A DNA stretch of 64,000 bases from E44-bin89 sp034409565. GTDB lineage: Bacteria > Chloroflexota > Dehalococcoidia > Dehalococcoidales > RBG-16-60-22. This document shows positions 17,247-26,993 of this stretch, in pieces. The notes under the pieces are model-generated. The model saw only the letters and a program-made list of their open reading frames with translations, was not told where the DNA came from and did no database searches. The translations under genes were made by a program, and so were the position numbers. The first letter of the stretch is position 1. Each line of letters starts with the position of its first letter. Where the stretch lies: the NCBI GenBank assembly GCA_034409565.1, contig DAOUMS010000016.1, positions 89,481 through 153,480 of the forward strand, read 5' to 3'.

Positions 17247-17723
17247 CTAGGTATTCTCCGTTTCTTTTGGCGCCCGTACCACCAGCACCGGCACGTTGGC
17301 GGTGCGAAGGACCTTGTCGGTGACGCTGCCGAAGGTCAGCCGGCTGAGACCGGAACGGCCGTGAGTTGACATGGCGATAAGGTCAACCTTGAACTCATCC
17401 GCCGCTTTGACGATTTCATCCGCCGCTTTACCGGTAACCACTTTCGTTTTGGTGTTTATCCCCTTGTTTTTCAGACATTCCCCGGCCTTGTTCAGATATT
17501 CCCTGGCCTTCTTGGTAATATGTGCTACCTCTTTGTCCGTATAGGGCACCTGAACGCTGGCCTCACCGGCAATCACGTAATGGCTCAGCGAGGTCAATAC
17601 CTGGAAGAGGACTACCTCGGTCTTTACGGTTGGCTTTATCTTTATGATGAGTCTCTCCACTTGGTCAAGAGCGGCTTCACCGACCTCGGAGCCGTCCAGT
17701 GGTACCAGAATTCTCTCGAACAT
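17247..17723 (-). CDS. universal stress protein, UspA family
   Basis: Small ATP-binding stress protein of 158 residues. It begins FERILVPLDGSEVGEAAL. The ATP-binding signature G-2x-G-9x-G(S/T) is visible as HGRSGLSRLTFGSVTDKVL near residues 122-140, followed by VPVLVVR. It lies 12 bases downstream of valS on the same strand and is probably cotranscribed. The ligand-binding motif is intact, so ATP binding is expected. Confidence 0.93.
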   Translation of the reverse strand: MFERILVPLDGSEVGEAALDQVERLIIKIKPTVKTEVVLFQVLTSLSHYVIAGEASVQVPYTDKEVAHITKKAREYLNKAGECLKNKGINTKTKVVTGKAADEIVKAADEFKVDLIAMSTHGRSGLSRLTFGSVTDKVLRTANVPVLVVRAPKETENT

Positions 17724-17734
17724 CTACCGCCTCC

Positions 17735-20410
17735 TCAGAGTTTGCCTATTTGCTCTTTCAGTCGCTCCAGCTTGTCAGTTATAGTGTACAGTTTCTGGCG
17801 CTCATTATCAATAACTGATTTGGGGGCTTTGGTCAAAAATTCCTGGTTGTCCAGCCGGGCTTTCAGGCGATCCATCTCTGCCTGGCTCTGGTCAATCTCT
17901 TTCTGCAAGCGCGTTTTTTCCGCTTCCAGGTCACCCATGCTGGACATGGGAATGATAACCTCTGCCTTTTTCAGGACGGAGACCAGTGATTCCTCTCTTG
18001 AGGCACCTTCATCGCGTCGCTTCAGGAAGGTAACCGGCCTGGCCCTGGCCAGGGTCTGAATGGTCTCGGTGTAGGGGACAATGGCCGGCGTCAGCTTGTC
18101 GGCAAAAACCTGCGCCTCAATCCAGCGGCTGCTCTCCACGCCGTGATGAGCCCTGGTATTACGGATGGCACGGACGATTTCGATTATGGTGTCCATCACC
18201 CGTTCTGCCTCCCGGTCAATGGCTGTCTTGTCGGCCTCAGGGTGGGGAGCAATCATGATGGACTCGATTTTCTGCCGGTCAGCCGGCAGGGAGCGTTTCA
18301 GGTTCTGCCACAGCTCCTCGGTGACGAAGGGCATGTAGGGGTGGAGCAGTCGCAGCGAGGTCTCCAGCACGTGAACCAGCACTGGCAGCGGCGATGGCAA
18401 TTTGCTATCGGGGCGGAGGCGGATTTTGGCGAACTCGATATACCAGTCGCAGTACTCGCCCCAGAGAAAATCGTGTATCTGGCGCAGGGCTTCGCCAAGC
18501 TGGAATTCAGCTATCAGGCTGGCGACGCTGCCCACGGTACGGTTGAGCCGACTCAGAATCCAGCGGTCTTCCAGCGGCATTTTTCCCGCCCCGATTTCGG
18601 GGACAGTTTTTCCGGGTTCAATGCTCCGAATTACAAACCGGGCGGCGTTCCATAGCTTGTTGGCAAAGTTGCGGCCGGCTTCCAGTCGGGACGGTGCCAG
18701 CTTGATGTCATTACCCGGTGCCGTGCCGGTGGAGAGGGCAAAGCGCAGGGCATCGGTGCCGTACTGCTCCAGCGTGTCGATGGGGTTGAGCACGTTACCC
18801 CGTACCTTGCTCATCTTCTCCCCCTTCTCGTCGCGGATGAGGCCGTGCAGGAAAACGGTGTGGAAGGGGATATCGTCGCAGTCGGCAATGCCCATCATTA
18901 TCATACGGGCTACCCAGAAGAAAAGGATATCGTAGCCGGTCTCCATGACCGAGGTCGGGTAAAAATAGCGCAGGTCTTCGGTATCATCCGGCCAGCCCAG
19001 AGTGGAATGTGTCCACAGGCCCGAGCTGAACCAGGTATCGAGAACATCCGGGTCCTGCTCCAGCTTCTTTGAACCGCACTTCTGGCAGGCGGTGGGGTCG
19101 GCCACGGAAACGGTAAGCTCGCCGCAATCTTTACAGTACCAGACCGGGATGCGGTGGCCCCACCACAGCTGGCGGCTGATGCACCAGTCGCGGATGTTCT
19201 CCATCCAGTTGAGGTACACCTTGGTGAACCGCTGGGGCACGATGGTTATCCGCCCGCTGGTTACAGCTTCAATGGCCGGTCTGGCCAAGGGTTCGGCGCT
19301 GACAAACCACTGCTGGCTGGCGATGGGCTCAATCATCGTCTGGCAGCGGATGCAGTGCCCCACGGCATGGGAGTGCGGCTCGGTCTTGAGGAACAACCCC
19401 TCTCTTTCCAGGTCTTCTACAATCGCTTTGCGGCAGGCGAGGCGGTCCATGCCCGCGTAAGGCCCGGCATTCTCGTTCATGGTGGCGTCATCATTGAGGA
19501 TATTGACCAGCGGCAGGTTATGGCGCTGGGCTACCTCAAAGTCCACCGGGTCGTGCGCGGGGGTGATTTTTACTGCGCCGGTGCCGAATCTGGGGTCAAC
19601 CGCCTCGTCGGCGATAATGGGGATTACCCGATTCACTGCGGGCAATATGACCTTTTTGCCCACCATATTTTTAAAACGCTTGTCTTTCGGGTTAACTGCC
19701 ACCGCCGTGTCGCCGAGTATCGTTTCGGGGCGGGTGGTGGCCACGGTGATAAACTCCTTGGCATTATCGGCAAGGGGGTAGCGGACATAGTACAGGTGCC
19801 CGCCGATATCCTTGTGCTCCACTTCAAGGTCGGAGAGGGCGGTGGTGCAGCGGGGACACCAGTTGATGATGCGCTCGCCGCGGTAAATCAGCCCCCTCTC
19901 GTAGAGGCGGACAAAGGCAGTGCGCACCGCTTTACTCGGCCCCTCGTCCAGCGTGAACACCTCGCGGTCCCAGTTGCAGGAGACACCCAGTCGCTGGTGC
20001 TGCCGGGAGATGGCGCCACGGCAGCTATCGGCCCACTGCCACATCCTTTCCAGGAACTTCTCCCGGCCTAGTTGATGGCGGTCAATGCCCTCGGCGGCCA
20101 GCATTTTCTCCACCACCACCTGCGCCGCGATGCCAGCGTGGTCGACGCCGGGCAGCCAGAGCGTCGGCTCGCCCTTCATGCGGTGCCAGCGGGTCAAAAT
20201 ATCCTCCATGGTGGCGGTCAGGGCATGGCCCAGGTGCAGCTCGCCGGTGACGTTGGGCGGGGGCATGATGATAACGAAAGGCTTCTTTTCCGGGTCTATT
20301 TCCACCTTGAAGCAGCCCCTGTCCAGCCAGAACCGGTACCACTTCTGCTCGACTTTAACCGGCTCATAGGCCCTGGGCATTTCAGATGGAGTATTAACTG
20401 AGTCTGCCAT
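17735..20410 (-). CDS. valS: valyl-tRNA synthetase
   Basis: Class I synthetase charging tRNA-Val. At 891 residues it has full length. The HIGH-type motif is PPPNVTGELHLGHAL, and KMSKVRGN is the KMSKS motif. The CP1 editing domain lies between them with a zinc-binding knuckle (WCPRC, later YCKDCGE and CQKCG). The C-terminal tail (KTRLQKEIDQSQAEMDRLKA) is the usual coiled-coil arm. The frame extends to 20449, but ATG 20410 has AAAGG upstream and does not run into the previous gene. Confidence 0.97.
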   Translation of the reverse strand: MADSVNTPSEMPRAYEPVKVEQKWYRFWLDRGCFKVEIDPEKKPFVIIMPPPNVTGELHLGHALTATMEDILTRWHRMKGEPTLWLPGVDHAGIAAQVVVEKMLAAEGIDRHQLGREKFLERMWQWADSCRGAISRQHQRLGVSCNWDREVFTLDEGPSKAVRTAFVRLYERGLIYRGERIINWCPRCTTALSDLEVEHKDIGGHLYYVRYPLADNAKEFITVATTRPETILGDTAVAVNPKDKRFKNMVGKKVILPAVNRVIPIIADEAVDPRFGTGAVKITPAHDPVDFEVAQRHNLPLVNILNDDATMNENAGPYAGMDRLACRKAIVEDLEREGLFLKTEPHSHAVGHCIRCQTMIEPIASQQWFVSAEPLARPAIEAVTSGRITIVPQRFTKVYLNWMENIRDWCISRQLWWGHRIPVWYCKDCGELTVSVADPTACQKCGSKKLEQDPDVLDTWFSSGLWTHSTLGWPDDTEDLRYFYPTSVMETGYDILFFWVARMIMMGIADCDDIPFHTVFLHGLIRDEKGEKMSKVRGNVLNPIDTLEQYGTDALRFALSTGTAPGNDIKLAPSRLEAGRNFANKLWNAARFVIRSIEPGKTVPEIGAGKMPLEDRWILSRLNRTVGSVASLIAEFQLGEALRQIHDFLWGEYCDWYIEFAKIRLRPDSKLPSPLPVLVHVLETSLRLLHPYMPFVTEELWQNLKRSLPADRQKIESIMIAPHPEADKTAIDREAERVMDTIIEIVRAIRNTRAHHGVESSRWIEAQVFADKLTPAIVPYTETIQTLARARPVTFLKRRDEGASREESLVSVLKKAEVIIPMSSMGDLEAEKTRLQKEIDQSQAEMDRLKARLDNQEFLTKAPKSVIDNERQKLYTITDKLERLKEQIGKL

Positions 20411-20426
20411 AACGACCTTTCTAGAT

Positions 20427-20696
20427 TTATTTATGGGGTGGATAGTCAATGAGTTCTGCTATGTAGTTAATTACGGCACCATGCCTACCGAGTTCTTCAG
20501 AAGTATATTCGGGGTAGTGGGGAACCTCTATTGTAAAAGGACCCCCTTTTAGTTCTTCTTTTAGTTTTTCCATCCCGCAGTCAAAACAATAGTCTTCAAA
20601 CTTGGCACTACCCGTTTCATCGGTTACACCTTTCCAGATAATAGACACAGGACTATCTTCAAATCTCTTCTTACCACATTTAGAGCATTGCATCAT
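20427..20696 (-). CDS. small zinc-ribbon protein, 89 aa
   Basis: Unrecognised. The N-terminal CSKCGKKRF and the later YCFDCGME make a CxxC...CxxC zinc-ribbon pair, followed by a charged helix and a C-terminal segment PHYPEYTSEELGRHGAV. It lies 16 bases upstream of valS on the same strand and is lower in G+C than its neighbours. A nucleic-acid or protein interaction role is possible; none is shown. Confidence 0.65.
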   Translation of the reverse strand: MMQCSKCGKKRFEDSPVSIIWKGVTDETGSAKFEDYCFDCGMEKLKEELKGGPFTIEVPHYPEYTSEELGRHGAVINYIAELIDYPPHK

Positions 20697-20730
20697 TAAC
20701 CTCCTCTATAGGCTAGAGATTATTCTACCA

Positions 20731-21921
20731 CTACCTCTGGATGAGTAGTTTCCCCACCCTGTCCAGTATCTTTTCCGCCACCTCTCTCTTGCTCAGGAGA
20801 GGCAGGTTTTCTGCGTCACCTTTTTTATCAATAAGGGTTACTTTGTTGGTGTCCGTGCCGAAGCCACTGTCGGCGCTGGTGATGTCATTGGCCACGATTA
20901 AATCGAGGTTTTTCTTATTCAGCTTCTTTCTGGCGTTGGTGACCACGTCCTCGCTTTCGGCGGCAAAGCCGACCTTTATAAAATCACCCTGCACTTCGGT
21001 CAGGATGTCAGGCGTCCTCGCCAGTTCCAGCGTCATGGTTTCGGCCTCTTTTTTAATCTTGGACTTGGCCGTGCTCTTCGGCTGGTAGTCGGCCACGGCG
21101 GCGGCCATAATCAGGGCGTCGGCTTTTTCTACCGCCTTTGCCACCGCTTTTTTCATCTCGCTGGCGGTCTGGACGTGAACGACCGTAATACCTGTCGGGT
21201 CGGGCAGGGAGGTGGGGGCGGAAATCAATGTTACCCCGGCACCCCTGTCCCGCGCCGCCTCCGACACGGCAAGGCCCATCTTGCCCGAGGAGCGGTTGCC
21301 AATGTGCCGTACCGGGTCAACTGGCTCCTGGGTGCCGCCGGCGGTGACCACGATGCGTCTGTCGGCCAGGTCTCCCTTTCGGCCCAGGACCTGTTTTATG
21401 GTGCCAATAATGACCTCCACATCGGCCAGGCGACCGTATCCCATCTTTCCCGAAGCAAGGCGACCGTACCCGGGCGCAACGATAACGAAGCCTCTTGATT
21501 TCAGTTTACTTACATTTTCCTGAGTAATGGCGTTCTCCCACATGTTCGTGTGCATCGCCGGAGCCACTATAACTGGCGCCTTCGTCGCCAGCACCACGCT
21601 GGTCAGCATGTTGTCTGCTATGCCGGCGGCGAGCTTGGCGATGGTGCTGGCCGTGGCCGGGGCGATAACGATAATATCGGCCGCTTCTGCCAGGCTTACG
21701 TGCGTCTCACCGTACTCCATGGGTGAGGTGAACATATCGGTTATCACTGTGGTACGCGTCAGGGTGCGAAAGGTCAGTGGCGACACGAATTTGGTGGCGG
21801 CCTCGGTCGTGACCACCCTGACTCTGGCGCCGTCCTGTGTCAACTTGCTCGCCAGGTCGGCCGCCTTGTAGGCGGCAATGCCTCCGGTTACGCCCAGTAC
21901 TATACTCTTATCACTTAACAT
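20731..21921 (-). CDS. coaBC: bifunctional phosphopantothenoylcysteine decarboxylase / phosphopantothenate-cysteine ligase
   Basis: Two consecutive steps of coenzyme A synthesis. The N-terminal FMN decarboxylase domain has GVTGGIAAYKAADL, the His of ETHVSLAEAADI and the APAMHTNMW motif, then SGKMGYGRL. The C-terminal ligase domain has VTAGGTQEPVDPVRHIGNRS and the CTP-contact region with KIKKE. At 396 residues it is the normal Dfp length. Its neighbour coaX encodes the preceding enzyme of the pathway, so three of the five CoA steps are clustered here. Confidence 0.96.
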   Translation of the reverse strand: MLSDKSIVLGVTGGIAAYKAADLASKLTQDGARVRVVTTEAATKFVSPLTFRTLTRTTVITDMFTSPMEYGETHVSLAEAADIIVIAPATASTIAKLAAGIADNMLTSVVLATKAPVIVAPAMHTNMWENAITQENVSKLKSRGFVIVAPGYGRLASGKMGYGRLADVEVIIGTIKQVLGRKGDLADRRIVVTAGGTQEPVDPVRHIGNRSSGKMGLAVSEAARDRGAGVTLISAPTSLPDPTGITVVHVQTASEMKKAVAKAVEKADALIMAAAVADYQPKSTAKSKIKKEAETMTLELARTPDILTEVQGDFIKVGFAAESEDVVTNARKKLNKKNLDLIVANDITSADSGFGTDTNKVTLIDKKGDAENLPLLSKREVAEKILDRVGKLLIQR

Positions 21922-21953
21922 AATACCTCCACGGCAGCAAGCCGTCCGTATAA

Positions 21954-22721
21954 TCAGGGCTGATTCATGTGGTGAATCAATCTCAACCCGATGAGGGTGA
22001 TATCAGGGTTCACGGTGTTGATAATGCTGGTCTCATTGGCGATTAGTCCGGCATAGCCCCCGGTAGCCACCACCGTCGTCTTTTCCCCCAGTTCTTTTTG
22101 CAGCCGGGACACGATACCCTCAACCAGTCCGATGTAGCCGTATATTATACCCGATTGCATGGCGGTGGTAGTACTGGTGCCAATGACATGCTTGGGGTGC
22201 ACCAGTTCCACTCTCGGTAGCATGGCGGCGCGCGTATATAACGCCTCGGCGGCGATGCCTATCCCCGGCGCGATGACGCCGCCCAGATAGTCGCCTTCCT
22301 TGGAGACCACGTCGAAGCTGGTGGCGGTACCGAAATCGGTGATGATGACCGGCCCGCCGTAAAGGTGGTGGGCGGCGGCGGCATTGACAATGCGGTCGGC
22401 GCCAACTTCGCGGGGATTGTCCATGCGGATGCGCACGCCGGTCTTTACCCCGGCACCGACCACGAGTGGTGTGACATCGAAGTAACGCCGGCACATATCC
22501 GTAATGGTGGACAGCAGCGGTGGCACCACGCAGCACAGGGCTATCTCGGAGATATCGTTGAGCTTCAGGCTCCGGTGCTCAAGAAGCTTCATCGACAGGG
22601 CAGCGTACTCGTCAGCCACGCGGTGAAGGCGGGTGGCCAGACGCCAGGTAGCCCGAAGCTCTTCACCCTCAAAGACGCCGAGGGTGATTTCCGTGTTGCC
22701 AATATCAATTGCGAGCAGCAT
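21954..22721 (-). CDS. coaX: type III pantothenate kinase
   Basis: Phosphorylates pantothenate, the first committed step to coenzyme A; type III enzymes need a monovalent cation and are not feedback-inhibited by CoA. The 255 residues show the phosphate-binding N-terminus LLAIDIGNTEITLGVF, DFGTATSFDVV, GGVIAPGI and VATGGYAGLI of the acetate/sugar kinase fold. It lies 32 bases upstream of coaBC in the same direction. Confidence 0.96.
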   Translation of the reverse strand: MLLAIDIGNTEITLGVFEGEELRATWRLATRLHRVADEYAALSMKLLEHRSLKLNDISEIALCCVVPPLLSTITDMCRRYFDVTPLVVGAGVKTGVRIRMDNPREVGADRIVNAAAAHHLYGGPVIITDFGTATSFDVVSKEGDYLGGVIAPGIGIAAEALYTRAAMLPRVELVHPKHVIGTSTTTAMQSGIIYGYIGLVEGIVSRLQKELGEKTTVVATGGYAGLIANETSIINTVNPDITLIGLRLIHHMNQP

Positions 22722-22747
22722 CGTATGTATATTCTACAACAAAGTGG

Positions 22748-24310
22748 CTATATGTTTTTAGCCGTTTCCCGCAGGTGCTTGATTACCACGGGCAGGACCG
22801 GCAGCAGGTCGGAAGCGAGCATGCCAGTATCTCCCCTGTCATCTTTGACTACCTCAGCCGCTTTGCCGTGCAGGTAAACACCGAGGGCAGCAGCATCAAA
22901 GAGGGGAAGGCCCTGTACCAGCAGGCCGGCGATGGCGCCGGTGAGCACATCGCCGGTGCCCCCCGATGCCAGCCCCGGGTTGGCAAAAGGACTGACGCGG
23001 CAGCTACCATCCGGTGCGGCAATAACGGTGAAGGCACCCTTGAGGACAAGCGTCTTTTTCCATTCGCGGGCGTATTTTCGGGCCGTGCCAGTCCGGTCCG
23101 ACTGTATTTCGGCGATGGTGAGTCCGCTCAGCCTGGCCATCTCGCCCGGGTGTGGTGTCAGGATGGCATTATCATTGAGCTTCTGCCACCATTCCGGGGT
23201 TCTGGCCAGCGTGTTCAGGGCGTCGGCATCAAGGACCAGGGGTGGCAATTTTTTCTGGAAGAGCAGGGACGGGATGAATTCACTCACCGGTTCGCTCTGC
23301 CCCAGCCCGCAGCCAAGAAGCATAACATCGTATGATTTCAGCGCTTGCTTAATCAGTCCGGCGGCTGCCCCGGAAATTATGCCCGCCTCTGCTTCGGGCA
23401 GAGGTAGATAGGTGGCCTCCGTCAGCTTGGCGGCCAGAACCGACTGCAGGCTCGAGGCCGTGGCTAGAGTCACCAGCCCGGCGCCGACGCGCAGGGCACC
23501 GCTGCAGGCCAGATAGGCCGCACCGATGTAATTTACGGAACCGGCAACGGCCAGCACCCGCCCGAAAGTCCCCTTGTTGGCGTCGAGCGGGCGCCTGGGA
23601 AGCGCCTTTCCCGCCCATTCCTCGGTGAGCAGTTCAATGGCAATATCATCGGCCAGTTCGGCAGGAATGCCGATGTCCGAGATGCTTAATCTGCCCACCC
23701 TCTCCGCGCCGGGGAAGCGGAAAAGCCCCAGCTTGGGCAGGGCCAGGGTAACGGTGTAATCGGCGAAGGGGCAGACCGGGTCAACCTCGCCGGTGTCGGC
23801 GTTGAGTCCGGAGGGCAGGTCAATAGCAATTAGCATCAGCGCCGGCCGCTTCTTTTTCCGCTGATTTACCCTGTCCAGAACCCGGGCGAAAACTCCTTCA
23901 ATAGGGCGAGCCTTACCGGTGCCGAAAAGCCCGTCAACAATGCCGTCGGCCGATGCCAGCAGTTCACTGAATTTGGACAGGTCTTTGTCCCGGGCGGTGT
24001 CAAGGCAGGGAATATTTCGCTGTCGCACCATCTCAAGGTTGGCGTCATCTTGGGGGCGCGGGTGGCACAGGTAGATGCTCACCTGTGCGCCCCATTCGTG
24101 CAGGTAGCGCGCGACGACCAGCCCGTCCCCGCCGTTATTGCCCGGCCCGACCAGGACCAGGAATTGCTTTGGCTCTATCGGCTCCAGAGTCCGCCTGATT
24201 TCCTCGGCGACGGCGCGGCCGGCATTCTCCATCAGCACATGTCCGGGTGTGCCGCGGCGGATGCATTCCCGGTCTATCTGCCGCATCTGCTCGCTGGTGA
24301 CGATTTTCAT
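22748..24310 (-). CDS. nnr: bifunctional NAD(P)H-hydrate epimerase / ADP- or ATP-dependent dehydratase
   Basis: Repairs damaged hydrated NAD(P)H. The N-terminal YjeF_N epimerase domain (about 1-215) has VGPGNNGGDGLVVAR and DLPSGLNADTG. The C-terminal carbohydrate-kinase-like dehydratase domain (about 230-515) has LTPHPGEMARL and GLASGGTGDVLTG. At 520 residues it is the usual fused form. The start is ATG 24310 preceded on the minus strand by an A-rich stretch. It is followed by coaX and coaBC, so cofactor genes cluster. Confidence 0.96.
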   Translation of the reverse strand: MKIVTSEQMRQIDRECIRRGTPGHVLMENAGRAVAEEIRRTLEPIEPKQFLVLVGPGNNGGDGLVVARYLHEWGAQVSIYLCHPRPQDDANLEMVRQRNIPCLDTARDKDLSKFSELLASADGIVDGLFGTGKARPIEGVFARVLDRVNQRKKKRPALMLIAIDLPSGLNADTGEVDPVCPFADYTVTLALPKLGLFRFPGAERVGRLSISDIGIPAELADDIAIELLTEEWAGKALPRRPLDANKGTFGRVLAVAGSVNYIGAAYLACSGALRVGAGLVTLATASSLQSVLAAKLTEATYLPLPEAEAGIISGAAAGLIKQALKSYDVMLLGCGLGQSEPVSEFIPSLLFQKKLPPLVLDADALNTLARTPEWWQKLNDNAILTPHPGEMARLSGLTIAEIQSDRTGTARKYAREWKKTLVLKGAFTVIAAPDGSCRVSPFANPGLASGGTGDVLTGAIAGLLVQGLPLFDAAALGVYLHGKAAEVVKDDRGDTGMLASDLLPVLPVVIKHLRETAKNI

Positions 24311-24375
24311 AATAAAAAATCCGGTACGCTGCTTATGTGAAGTGTAGCAATATCGGGGGGCACGGTCAAGAGAGG

Positions 24376-24405
24376 AGAAAAGGGGAGGCTTGATTAGCTC
24401 TCCCC
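24376..24405 (-). terminator. candidate intrinsic terminator after the Fe-S aldo/keto reductase gene
   Basis: On the minus strand GGGGAG (24405-24400) pairs with CTCCCC (24387-24382) across a 12-base loop and is followed by TTTTC. It lies 29 bases past the stop at 24434 and just before nnr. Confidence 0.5.
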
Positions 24406-24433
24406 GTATATGCCTTTTCCAGATTTTGTGCTA

Positions 24434-25480
24434 TCAGCCTGAGGCAAGCTGCTTTTCGTATTCCCGCTTGCCCGCCTGGTGCATTTTTACATGTTCTTTC
24501 ATCATGTCCCTGATGGGCAGGTTATAGGGGCAGCGTTCCTCGCACTCGCCGCAGTCGGTGCACTCCAGCGCCTTGACAAATGCCTCGGCGAACTTTCCCG
24601 TGTACAGGCGGACCAGCGGCAGGCGTTTACGGAGGTTGGGGAACGACATCACATCGGAAATGGGTATTTCTGCCGTGCAGGGCTGGCAGTAATCGCAGCG
24701 GCGGCAGAACCTGGGGCCGAGCTCCTGCTTTATGCGCTCCATCTCCTGCTTTTCCCCGGCCGTCATCTCCTTTGGCCCCTCGAATACGCGGGCGATTTCC
24801 TCTATTTCCGGCACGCGTTCAATGCCGGGGATAAGGACAATGTCAGGGAACTGGAGTAGATATTTGATGGCGATGGTGGCATTATCAATCATGCCGCCGG
24901 CCAGCGGTTTCATGGCGATGAAACCGACGTCATGCTGCCGGCATAAAGAAAGCAGTTCGTCTCTGCCCTCGTAGGACATGAAGTTCAGGGGGAACATGAT
25001 GGTCTCAAAGAGGTCGGTCTTCACCGCGTCCTTGGCAATGTCAATCTGATGACAGGTTATGCCGATGTGCCTCACCAGGCCGGCCCGCTTGGCGTCTTCC
25101 ACCGCAGCGCGCGGCCCGTTCGGGTCGATTACGGTTTCCAGCGCTTTGGCATTGCTGACGTTGTGCAGCTGGTAAAGGTCTATGTAGTCTGTCCCGAGCC
25201 TCTCCAGGCTTAATTTGAGGTGCTTCTCTATATCTTCCCGGTTGCGGGCCAGCGATTTCGTGGACAGGAAGAGTTTATCGCGTTTTCCCCTGATTGCCTT
25301 GCCGATTCTTTCCTCGCTGGTGGTGTAGCCGTTGGCCGTGTCCAGGTAATTGATGCCCACTTCCAGGCACTTATGCACCACAGCGATGGCTTCCTCTTCG
25401 GAGACCCTCTGGATGGGGATACCCCCGAAGCCGAGCCTGGTCACCATCATCTCAGTTCTGCCCAGCCTGACCTTTTCCAT
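24434..25480 (-). CDS. aldo/keto reductase with C-terminal 4Fe-4S ferredoxin-like domain
   Basis: Residues 1 to about 240 form an NADPH-type aldo/keto reductase barrel with YLDTANGYTTSEERIG (catalytic Tyr), the Lys in LFLSTKS and the His in LYQLHNVS. The C-terminal part adds two cysteine clusters, CRRCDYCQPC and CTDCGECEERCPYNLP, for iron-sulfur clusters. This fused class is frequent in anaerobes and its substrate is generally unknown. The 348-residue length matches the class. Confidence 0.93.
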   Translation of the reverse strand: MEKVRLGRTEMMVTRLGFGGIPIQRVSEEEAIAVVHKCLEVGINYLDTANGYTTSEERIGKAIRGKRDKLFLSTKSLARNREDIEKHLKLSLERLGTDYIDLYQLHNVSNAKALETVIDPNGPRAAVEDAKRAGLVRHIGITCHQIDIAKDAVKTDLFETIMFPLNFMSYEGRDELLSLCRQHDVGFIAMKPLAGGMIDNATIAIKYLLQFPDIVLIPGIERVPEIEEIARVFEGPKEMTAGEKQEMERIKQELGPRFCRRCDYCQPCTAEIPISDVMSFPNLRKRLPLVRLYTGKFAEAFVKALECTDCGECEERCPYNLPIRDMMKEHVKMHQAGKREYEKQLASG

Positions 25481-25511
25481 AGCTTACCTCTTTTCCAATT
25501 GTGGACTTAAT

Positions 25512-25943
25512 TCAAGCGCCTTTATCTGCCGCCCGGTTGATAATCTCAATCATGGCCTGGTAAAACTCATCAGGCTCTTTGCCCAGGGATAGCTTTTCCA
25601 TGGGGCACATGTCCTCACCATCGTCTCTCTGGATGGCGGGGACGGTCCTGGTGAAATGATAGGCGATGCCGTGTTCTGCCAGCGTCTGCGCGGCAAACTC
25701 ACTGCCGAGCGGGCTGAATACTTCCCGGCACCCGGCCTTGATGGCGAGCAGGGCGGCGGCGTTGCCGATAATCTTGTCAAAGATAACCACCCCTTTGTGC
25801 TCCGGGGCAAGGCGGTCAAGGTATTCCATCAGAGGCAACAGCCGGTCTTTTCGGGAGGAGAAGACGAGCCGGTCAGCTTTATATACCCGCAGGGTGTCAT
25901 CGCTGGCGGCGAATTCCTGGAACAGATGATTGTATGCCATCAT
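25512..25943 (-). CDS. DUF1893 (TM1506-like) protein
   Basis: The 143 residues fit the DUF1893 family, whose structure TM1506 has a deaminase-like fold. Features are TLRVYKADRLVFSSRKDRL, KGVVIFDKIIGNAAALLAIKAG and a conserved cysteine in MCPMEKLS near residue 112. The family's biochemical role is unknown. It lies 31 bases upstream of the aldo/keto reductase on the same strand. Confidence 0.75.
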   Translation of the reverse strand: MMAYNHLFQEFAASDDTLRVYKADRLVFSSRKDRLLPLMEYLDRLAPEHKGVVIFDKIIGNAAALLAIKAGCREVFSPLGSEFAAQTLAEHGIAYHFTRTVPAIQRDDGEDMCPMEKLSLGKEPDEFYQAMIEIINRAADKGA

Positions 25944-25985
25944 CCCTATTGTAAAACGATGAGCCCGGTACCTGCAAACGGCCAG

Positions 25986-26969
25986 CTAACGGCTGATGCG
26001 CAGACCACCGCCTTTGAGCAGGTTTTCCACCTCCGGCAGCGTCGCCCAGTTGGCGTCGCCGGGCATGGAGTGCTTCAGGGCGGAGTAGGCATTACCGTAC
26101 TTGACGCCTCTGGCCACGTCGCCGGTGAGGTAGCCGTAGATAAACCCGGCGGTGTAGGAATCGCCGGCGCCGACCCGGTCCACTATTTCCACATCGTACG
26201 TCCGGTCATCGTATATCTTGCCGTCCGAGTAGGCAATGGCCGTCCAGCGATTTCTCAGCACGGATATGTCCTCGCGCAGGGTGATGCATACCACCTCGAA
26301 CTTGAACTTATCGGCCAGCTTCTGCGCCACCTCCCGGTAATCTTTACCGGTGATGCCAAGCACCTTTTTGGTGTCTTCCTCTGTGGAAAAGAGCATATCA
26401 ACGTACTCCATCAGCGACTCCTGGCATTTGCGGGCTTCCTCCTCCGTCCAGAGTCGGGCACGGTAGTTGAGGTCGTAGCTCACCTTACAACCAGTTTTTT
26501 TGGCTGCCTGCAGCGCCTCGGCAGTAACCTGGGCGGCGCTGGAACTCAGTGCCGGCGTTATGCCGCTGGTGTGGAACCATCTGGCGCCCTGGAATATTTT
26601 CTCCCAGGTTATCTCGCCGGGCTTTACCTGGCTGATTGAGGAATGGGCACGGTCATAGAGGACGCTGCTGGGTCGGGGCGTGGCGCCGAATTCCACAAAG
26701 TAAATGCCGATGCGGTCGCCCTTGGTCCAGACGATATGAGAGGTGTCCACGCCCTGCTCGCGGGCCTTGTTGCGTATCATCCGGCCCAGGGCATTGTCCG
26801 TCAGACGTGAGACCCAGGCCGTGCTGATGCCCAGTCGGCTCAGGTCAACGGCTACATTCCACTCCGCACCGCCAATGTTGACATCGAGTAGATTGGTCTG
26901 CTCCAGCCGCCGGTAGTTTGGCGGAGAAAGCCGCACCATGGTCTCGCCAAAGGTAATAATGTCAGCCAT
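25986..26969 (-). CDS. kdgK: PfkB-family sugar kinase, probably 2-keto-3-deoxygluconate kinase
   Basis: The 327 residues have the ribokinase/PfkB signatures. N-terminal IITFGETMVRLSPP and the substrate-binding NIGGAEWNVAVDLSRLG resemble KDG kinases, and DRVGAGDSYTAGF holds the catalytic Asp and anion hole. It lies 24 bases downstream of a KDPG aldolase gene on the same strand. KDG kinase plus KDPG aldolase give pyruvate and glyceraldehyde 3-phosphate from 2-keto-3-deoxygluconate. The sugar specificity is inferred from this pairing. Confidence 0.88.
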   Translation of the reverse strand: MADIITFGETMVRLSPPNYRRLEQTNLLDVNIGGAEWNVAVDLSRLGISTAWVSRLTDNALGRMIRNKAREQGVDTSHIVWTKGDRIGIYFVEFGATPRPSSVLYDRAHSSISQVKPGEITWEKIFQGARWFHTSGITPALSSSAAQVTAEALQAAKKTGCKVSYDLNYRARLWTEEEARKCQESLMEYVDMLFSTEEDTKKVLGITGKDYREVAQKLADKFKFEVVCITLREDISVLRNRWTAIAYSDGKIYDDRTYDVEIVDRVGAGDSYTAGFIYGYLTGDVARGVKYGNAYSALKHSMPGDANWATLPEVENLLKGGGLRISR

Positions 26970-26993
26970 TTATAACTCCCCCTTTATTTTGCT

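Noticed and set aside
19154..20071. 305-codon open frame opposite valS
   Set aside because: Shadow of valS; no motif, and valS is intact through this stretch.
25656..26639. 327-codon open frame opposite the DUF1893 and kdgK genes
   Set aside because: Antisense to two supported genes and crosses their boundary; no domain seen.
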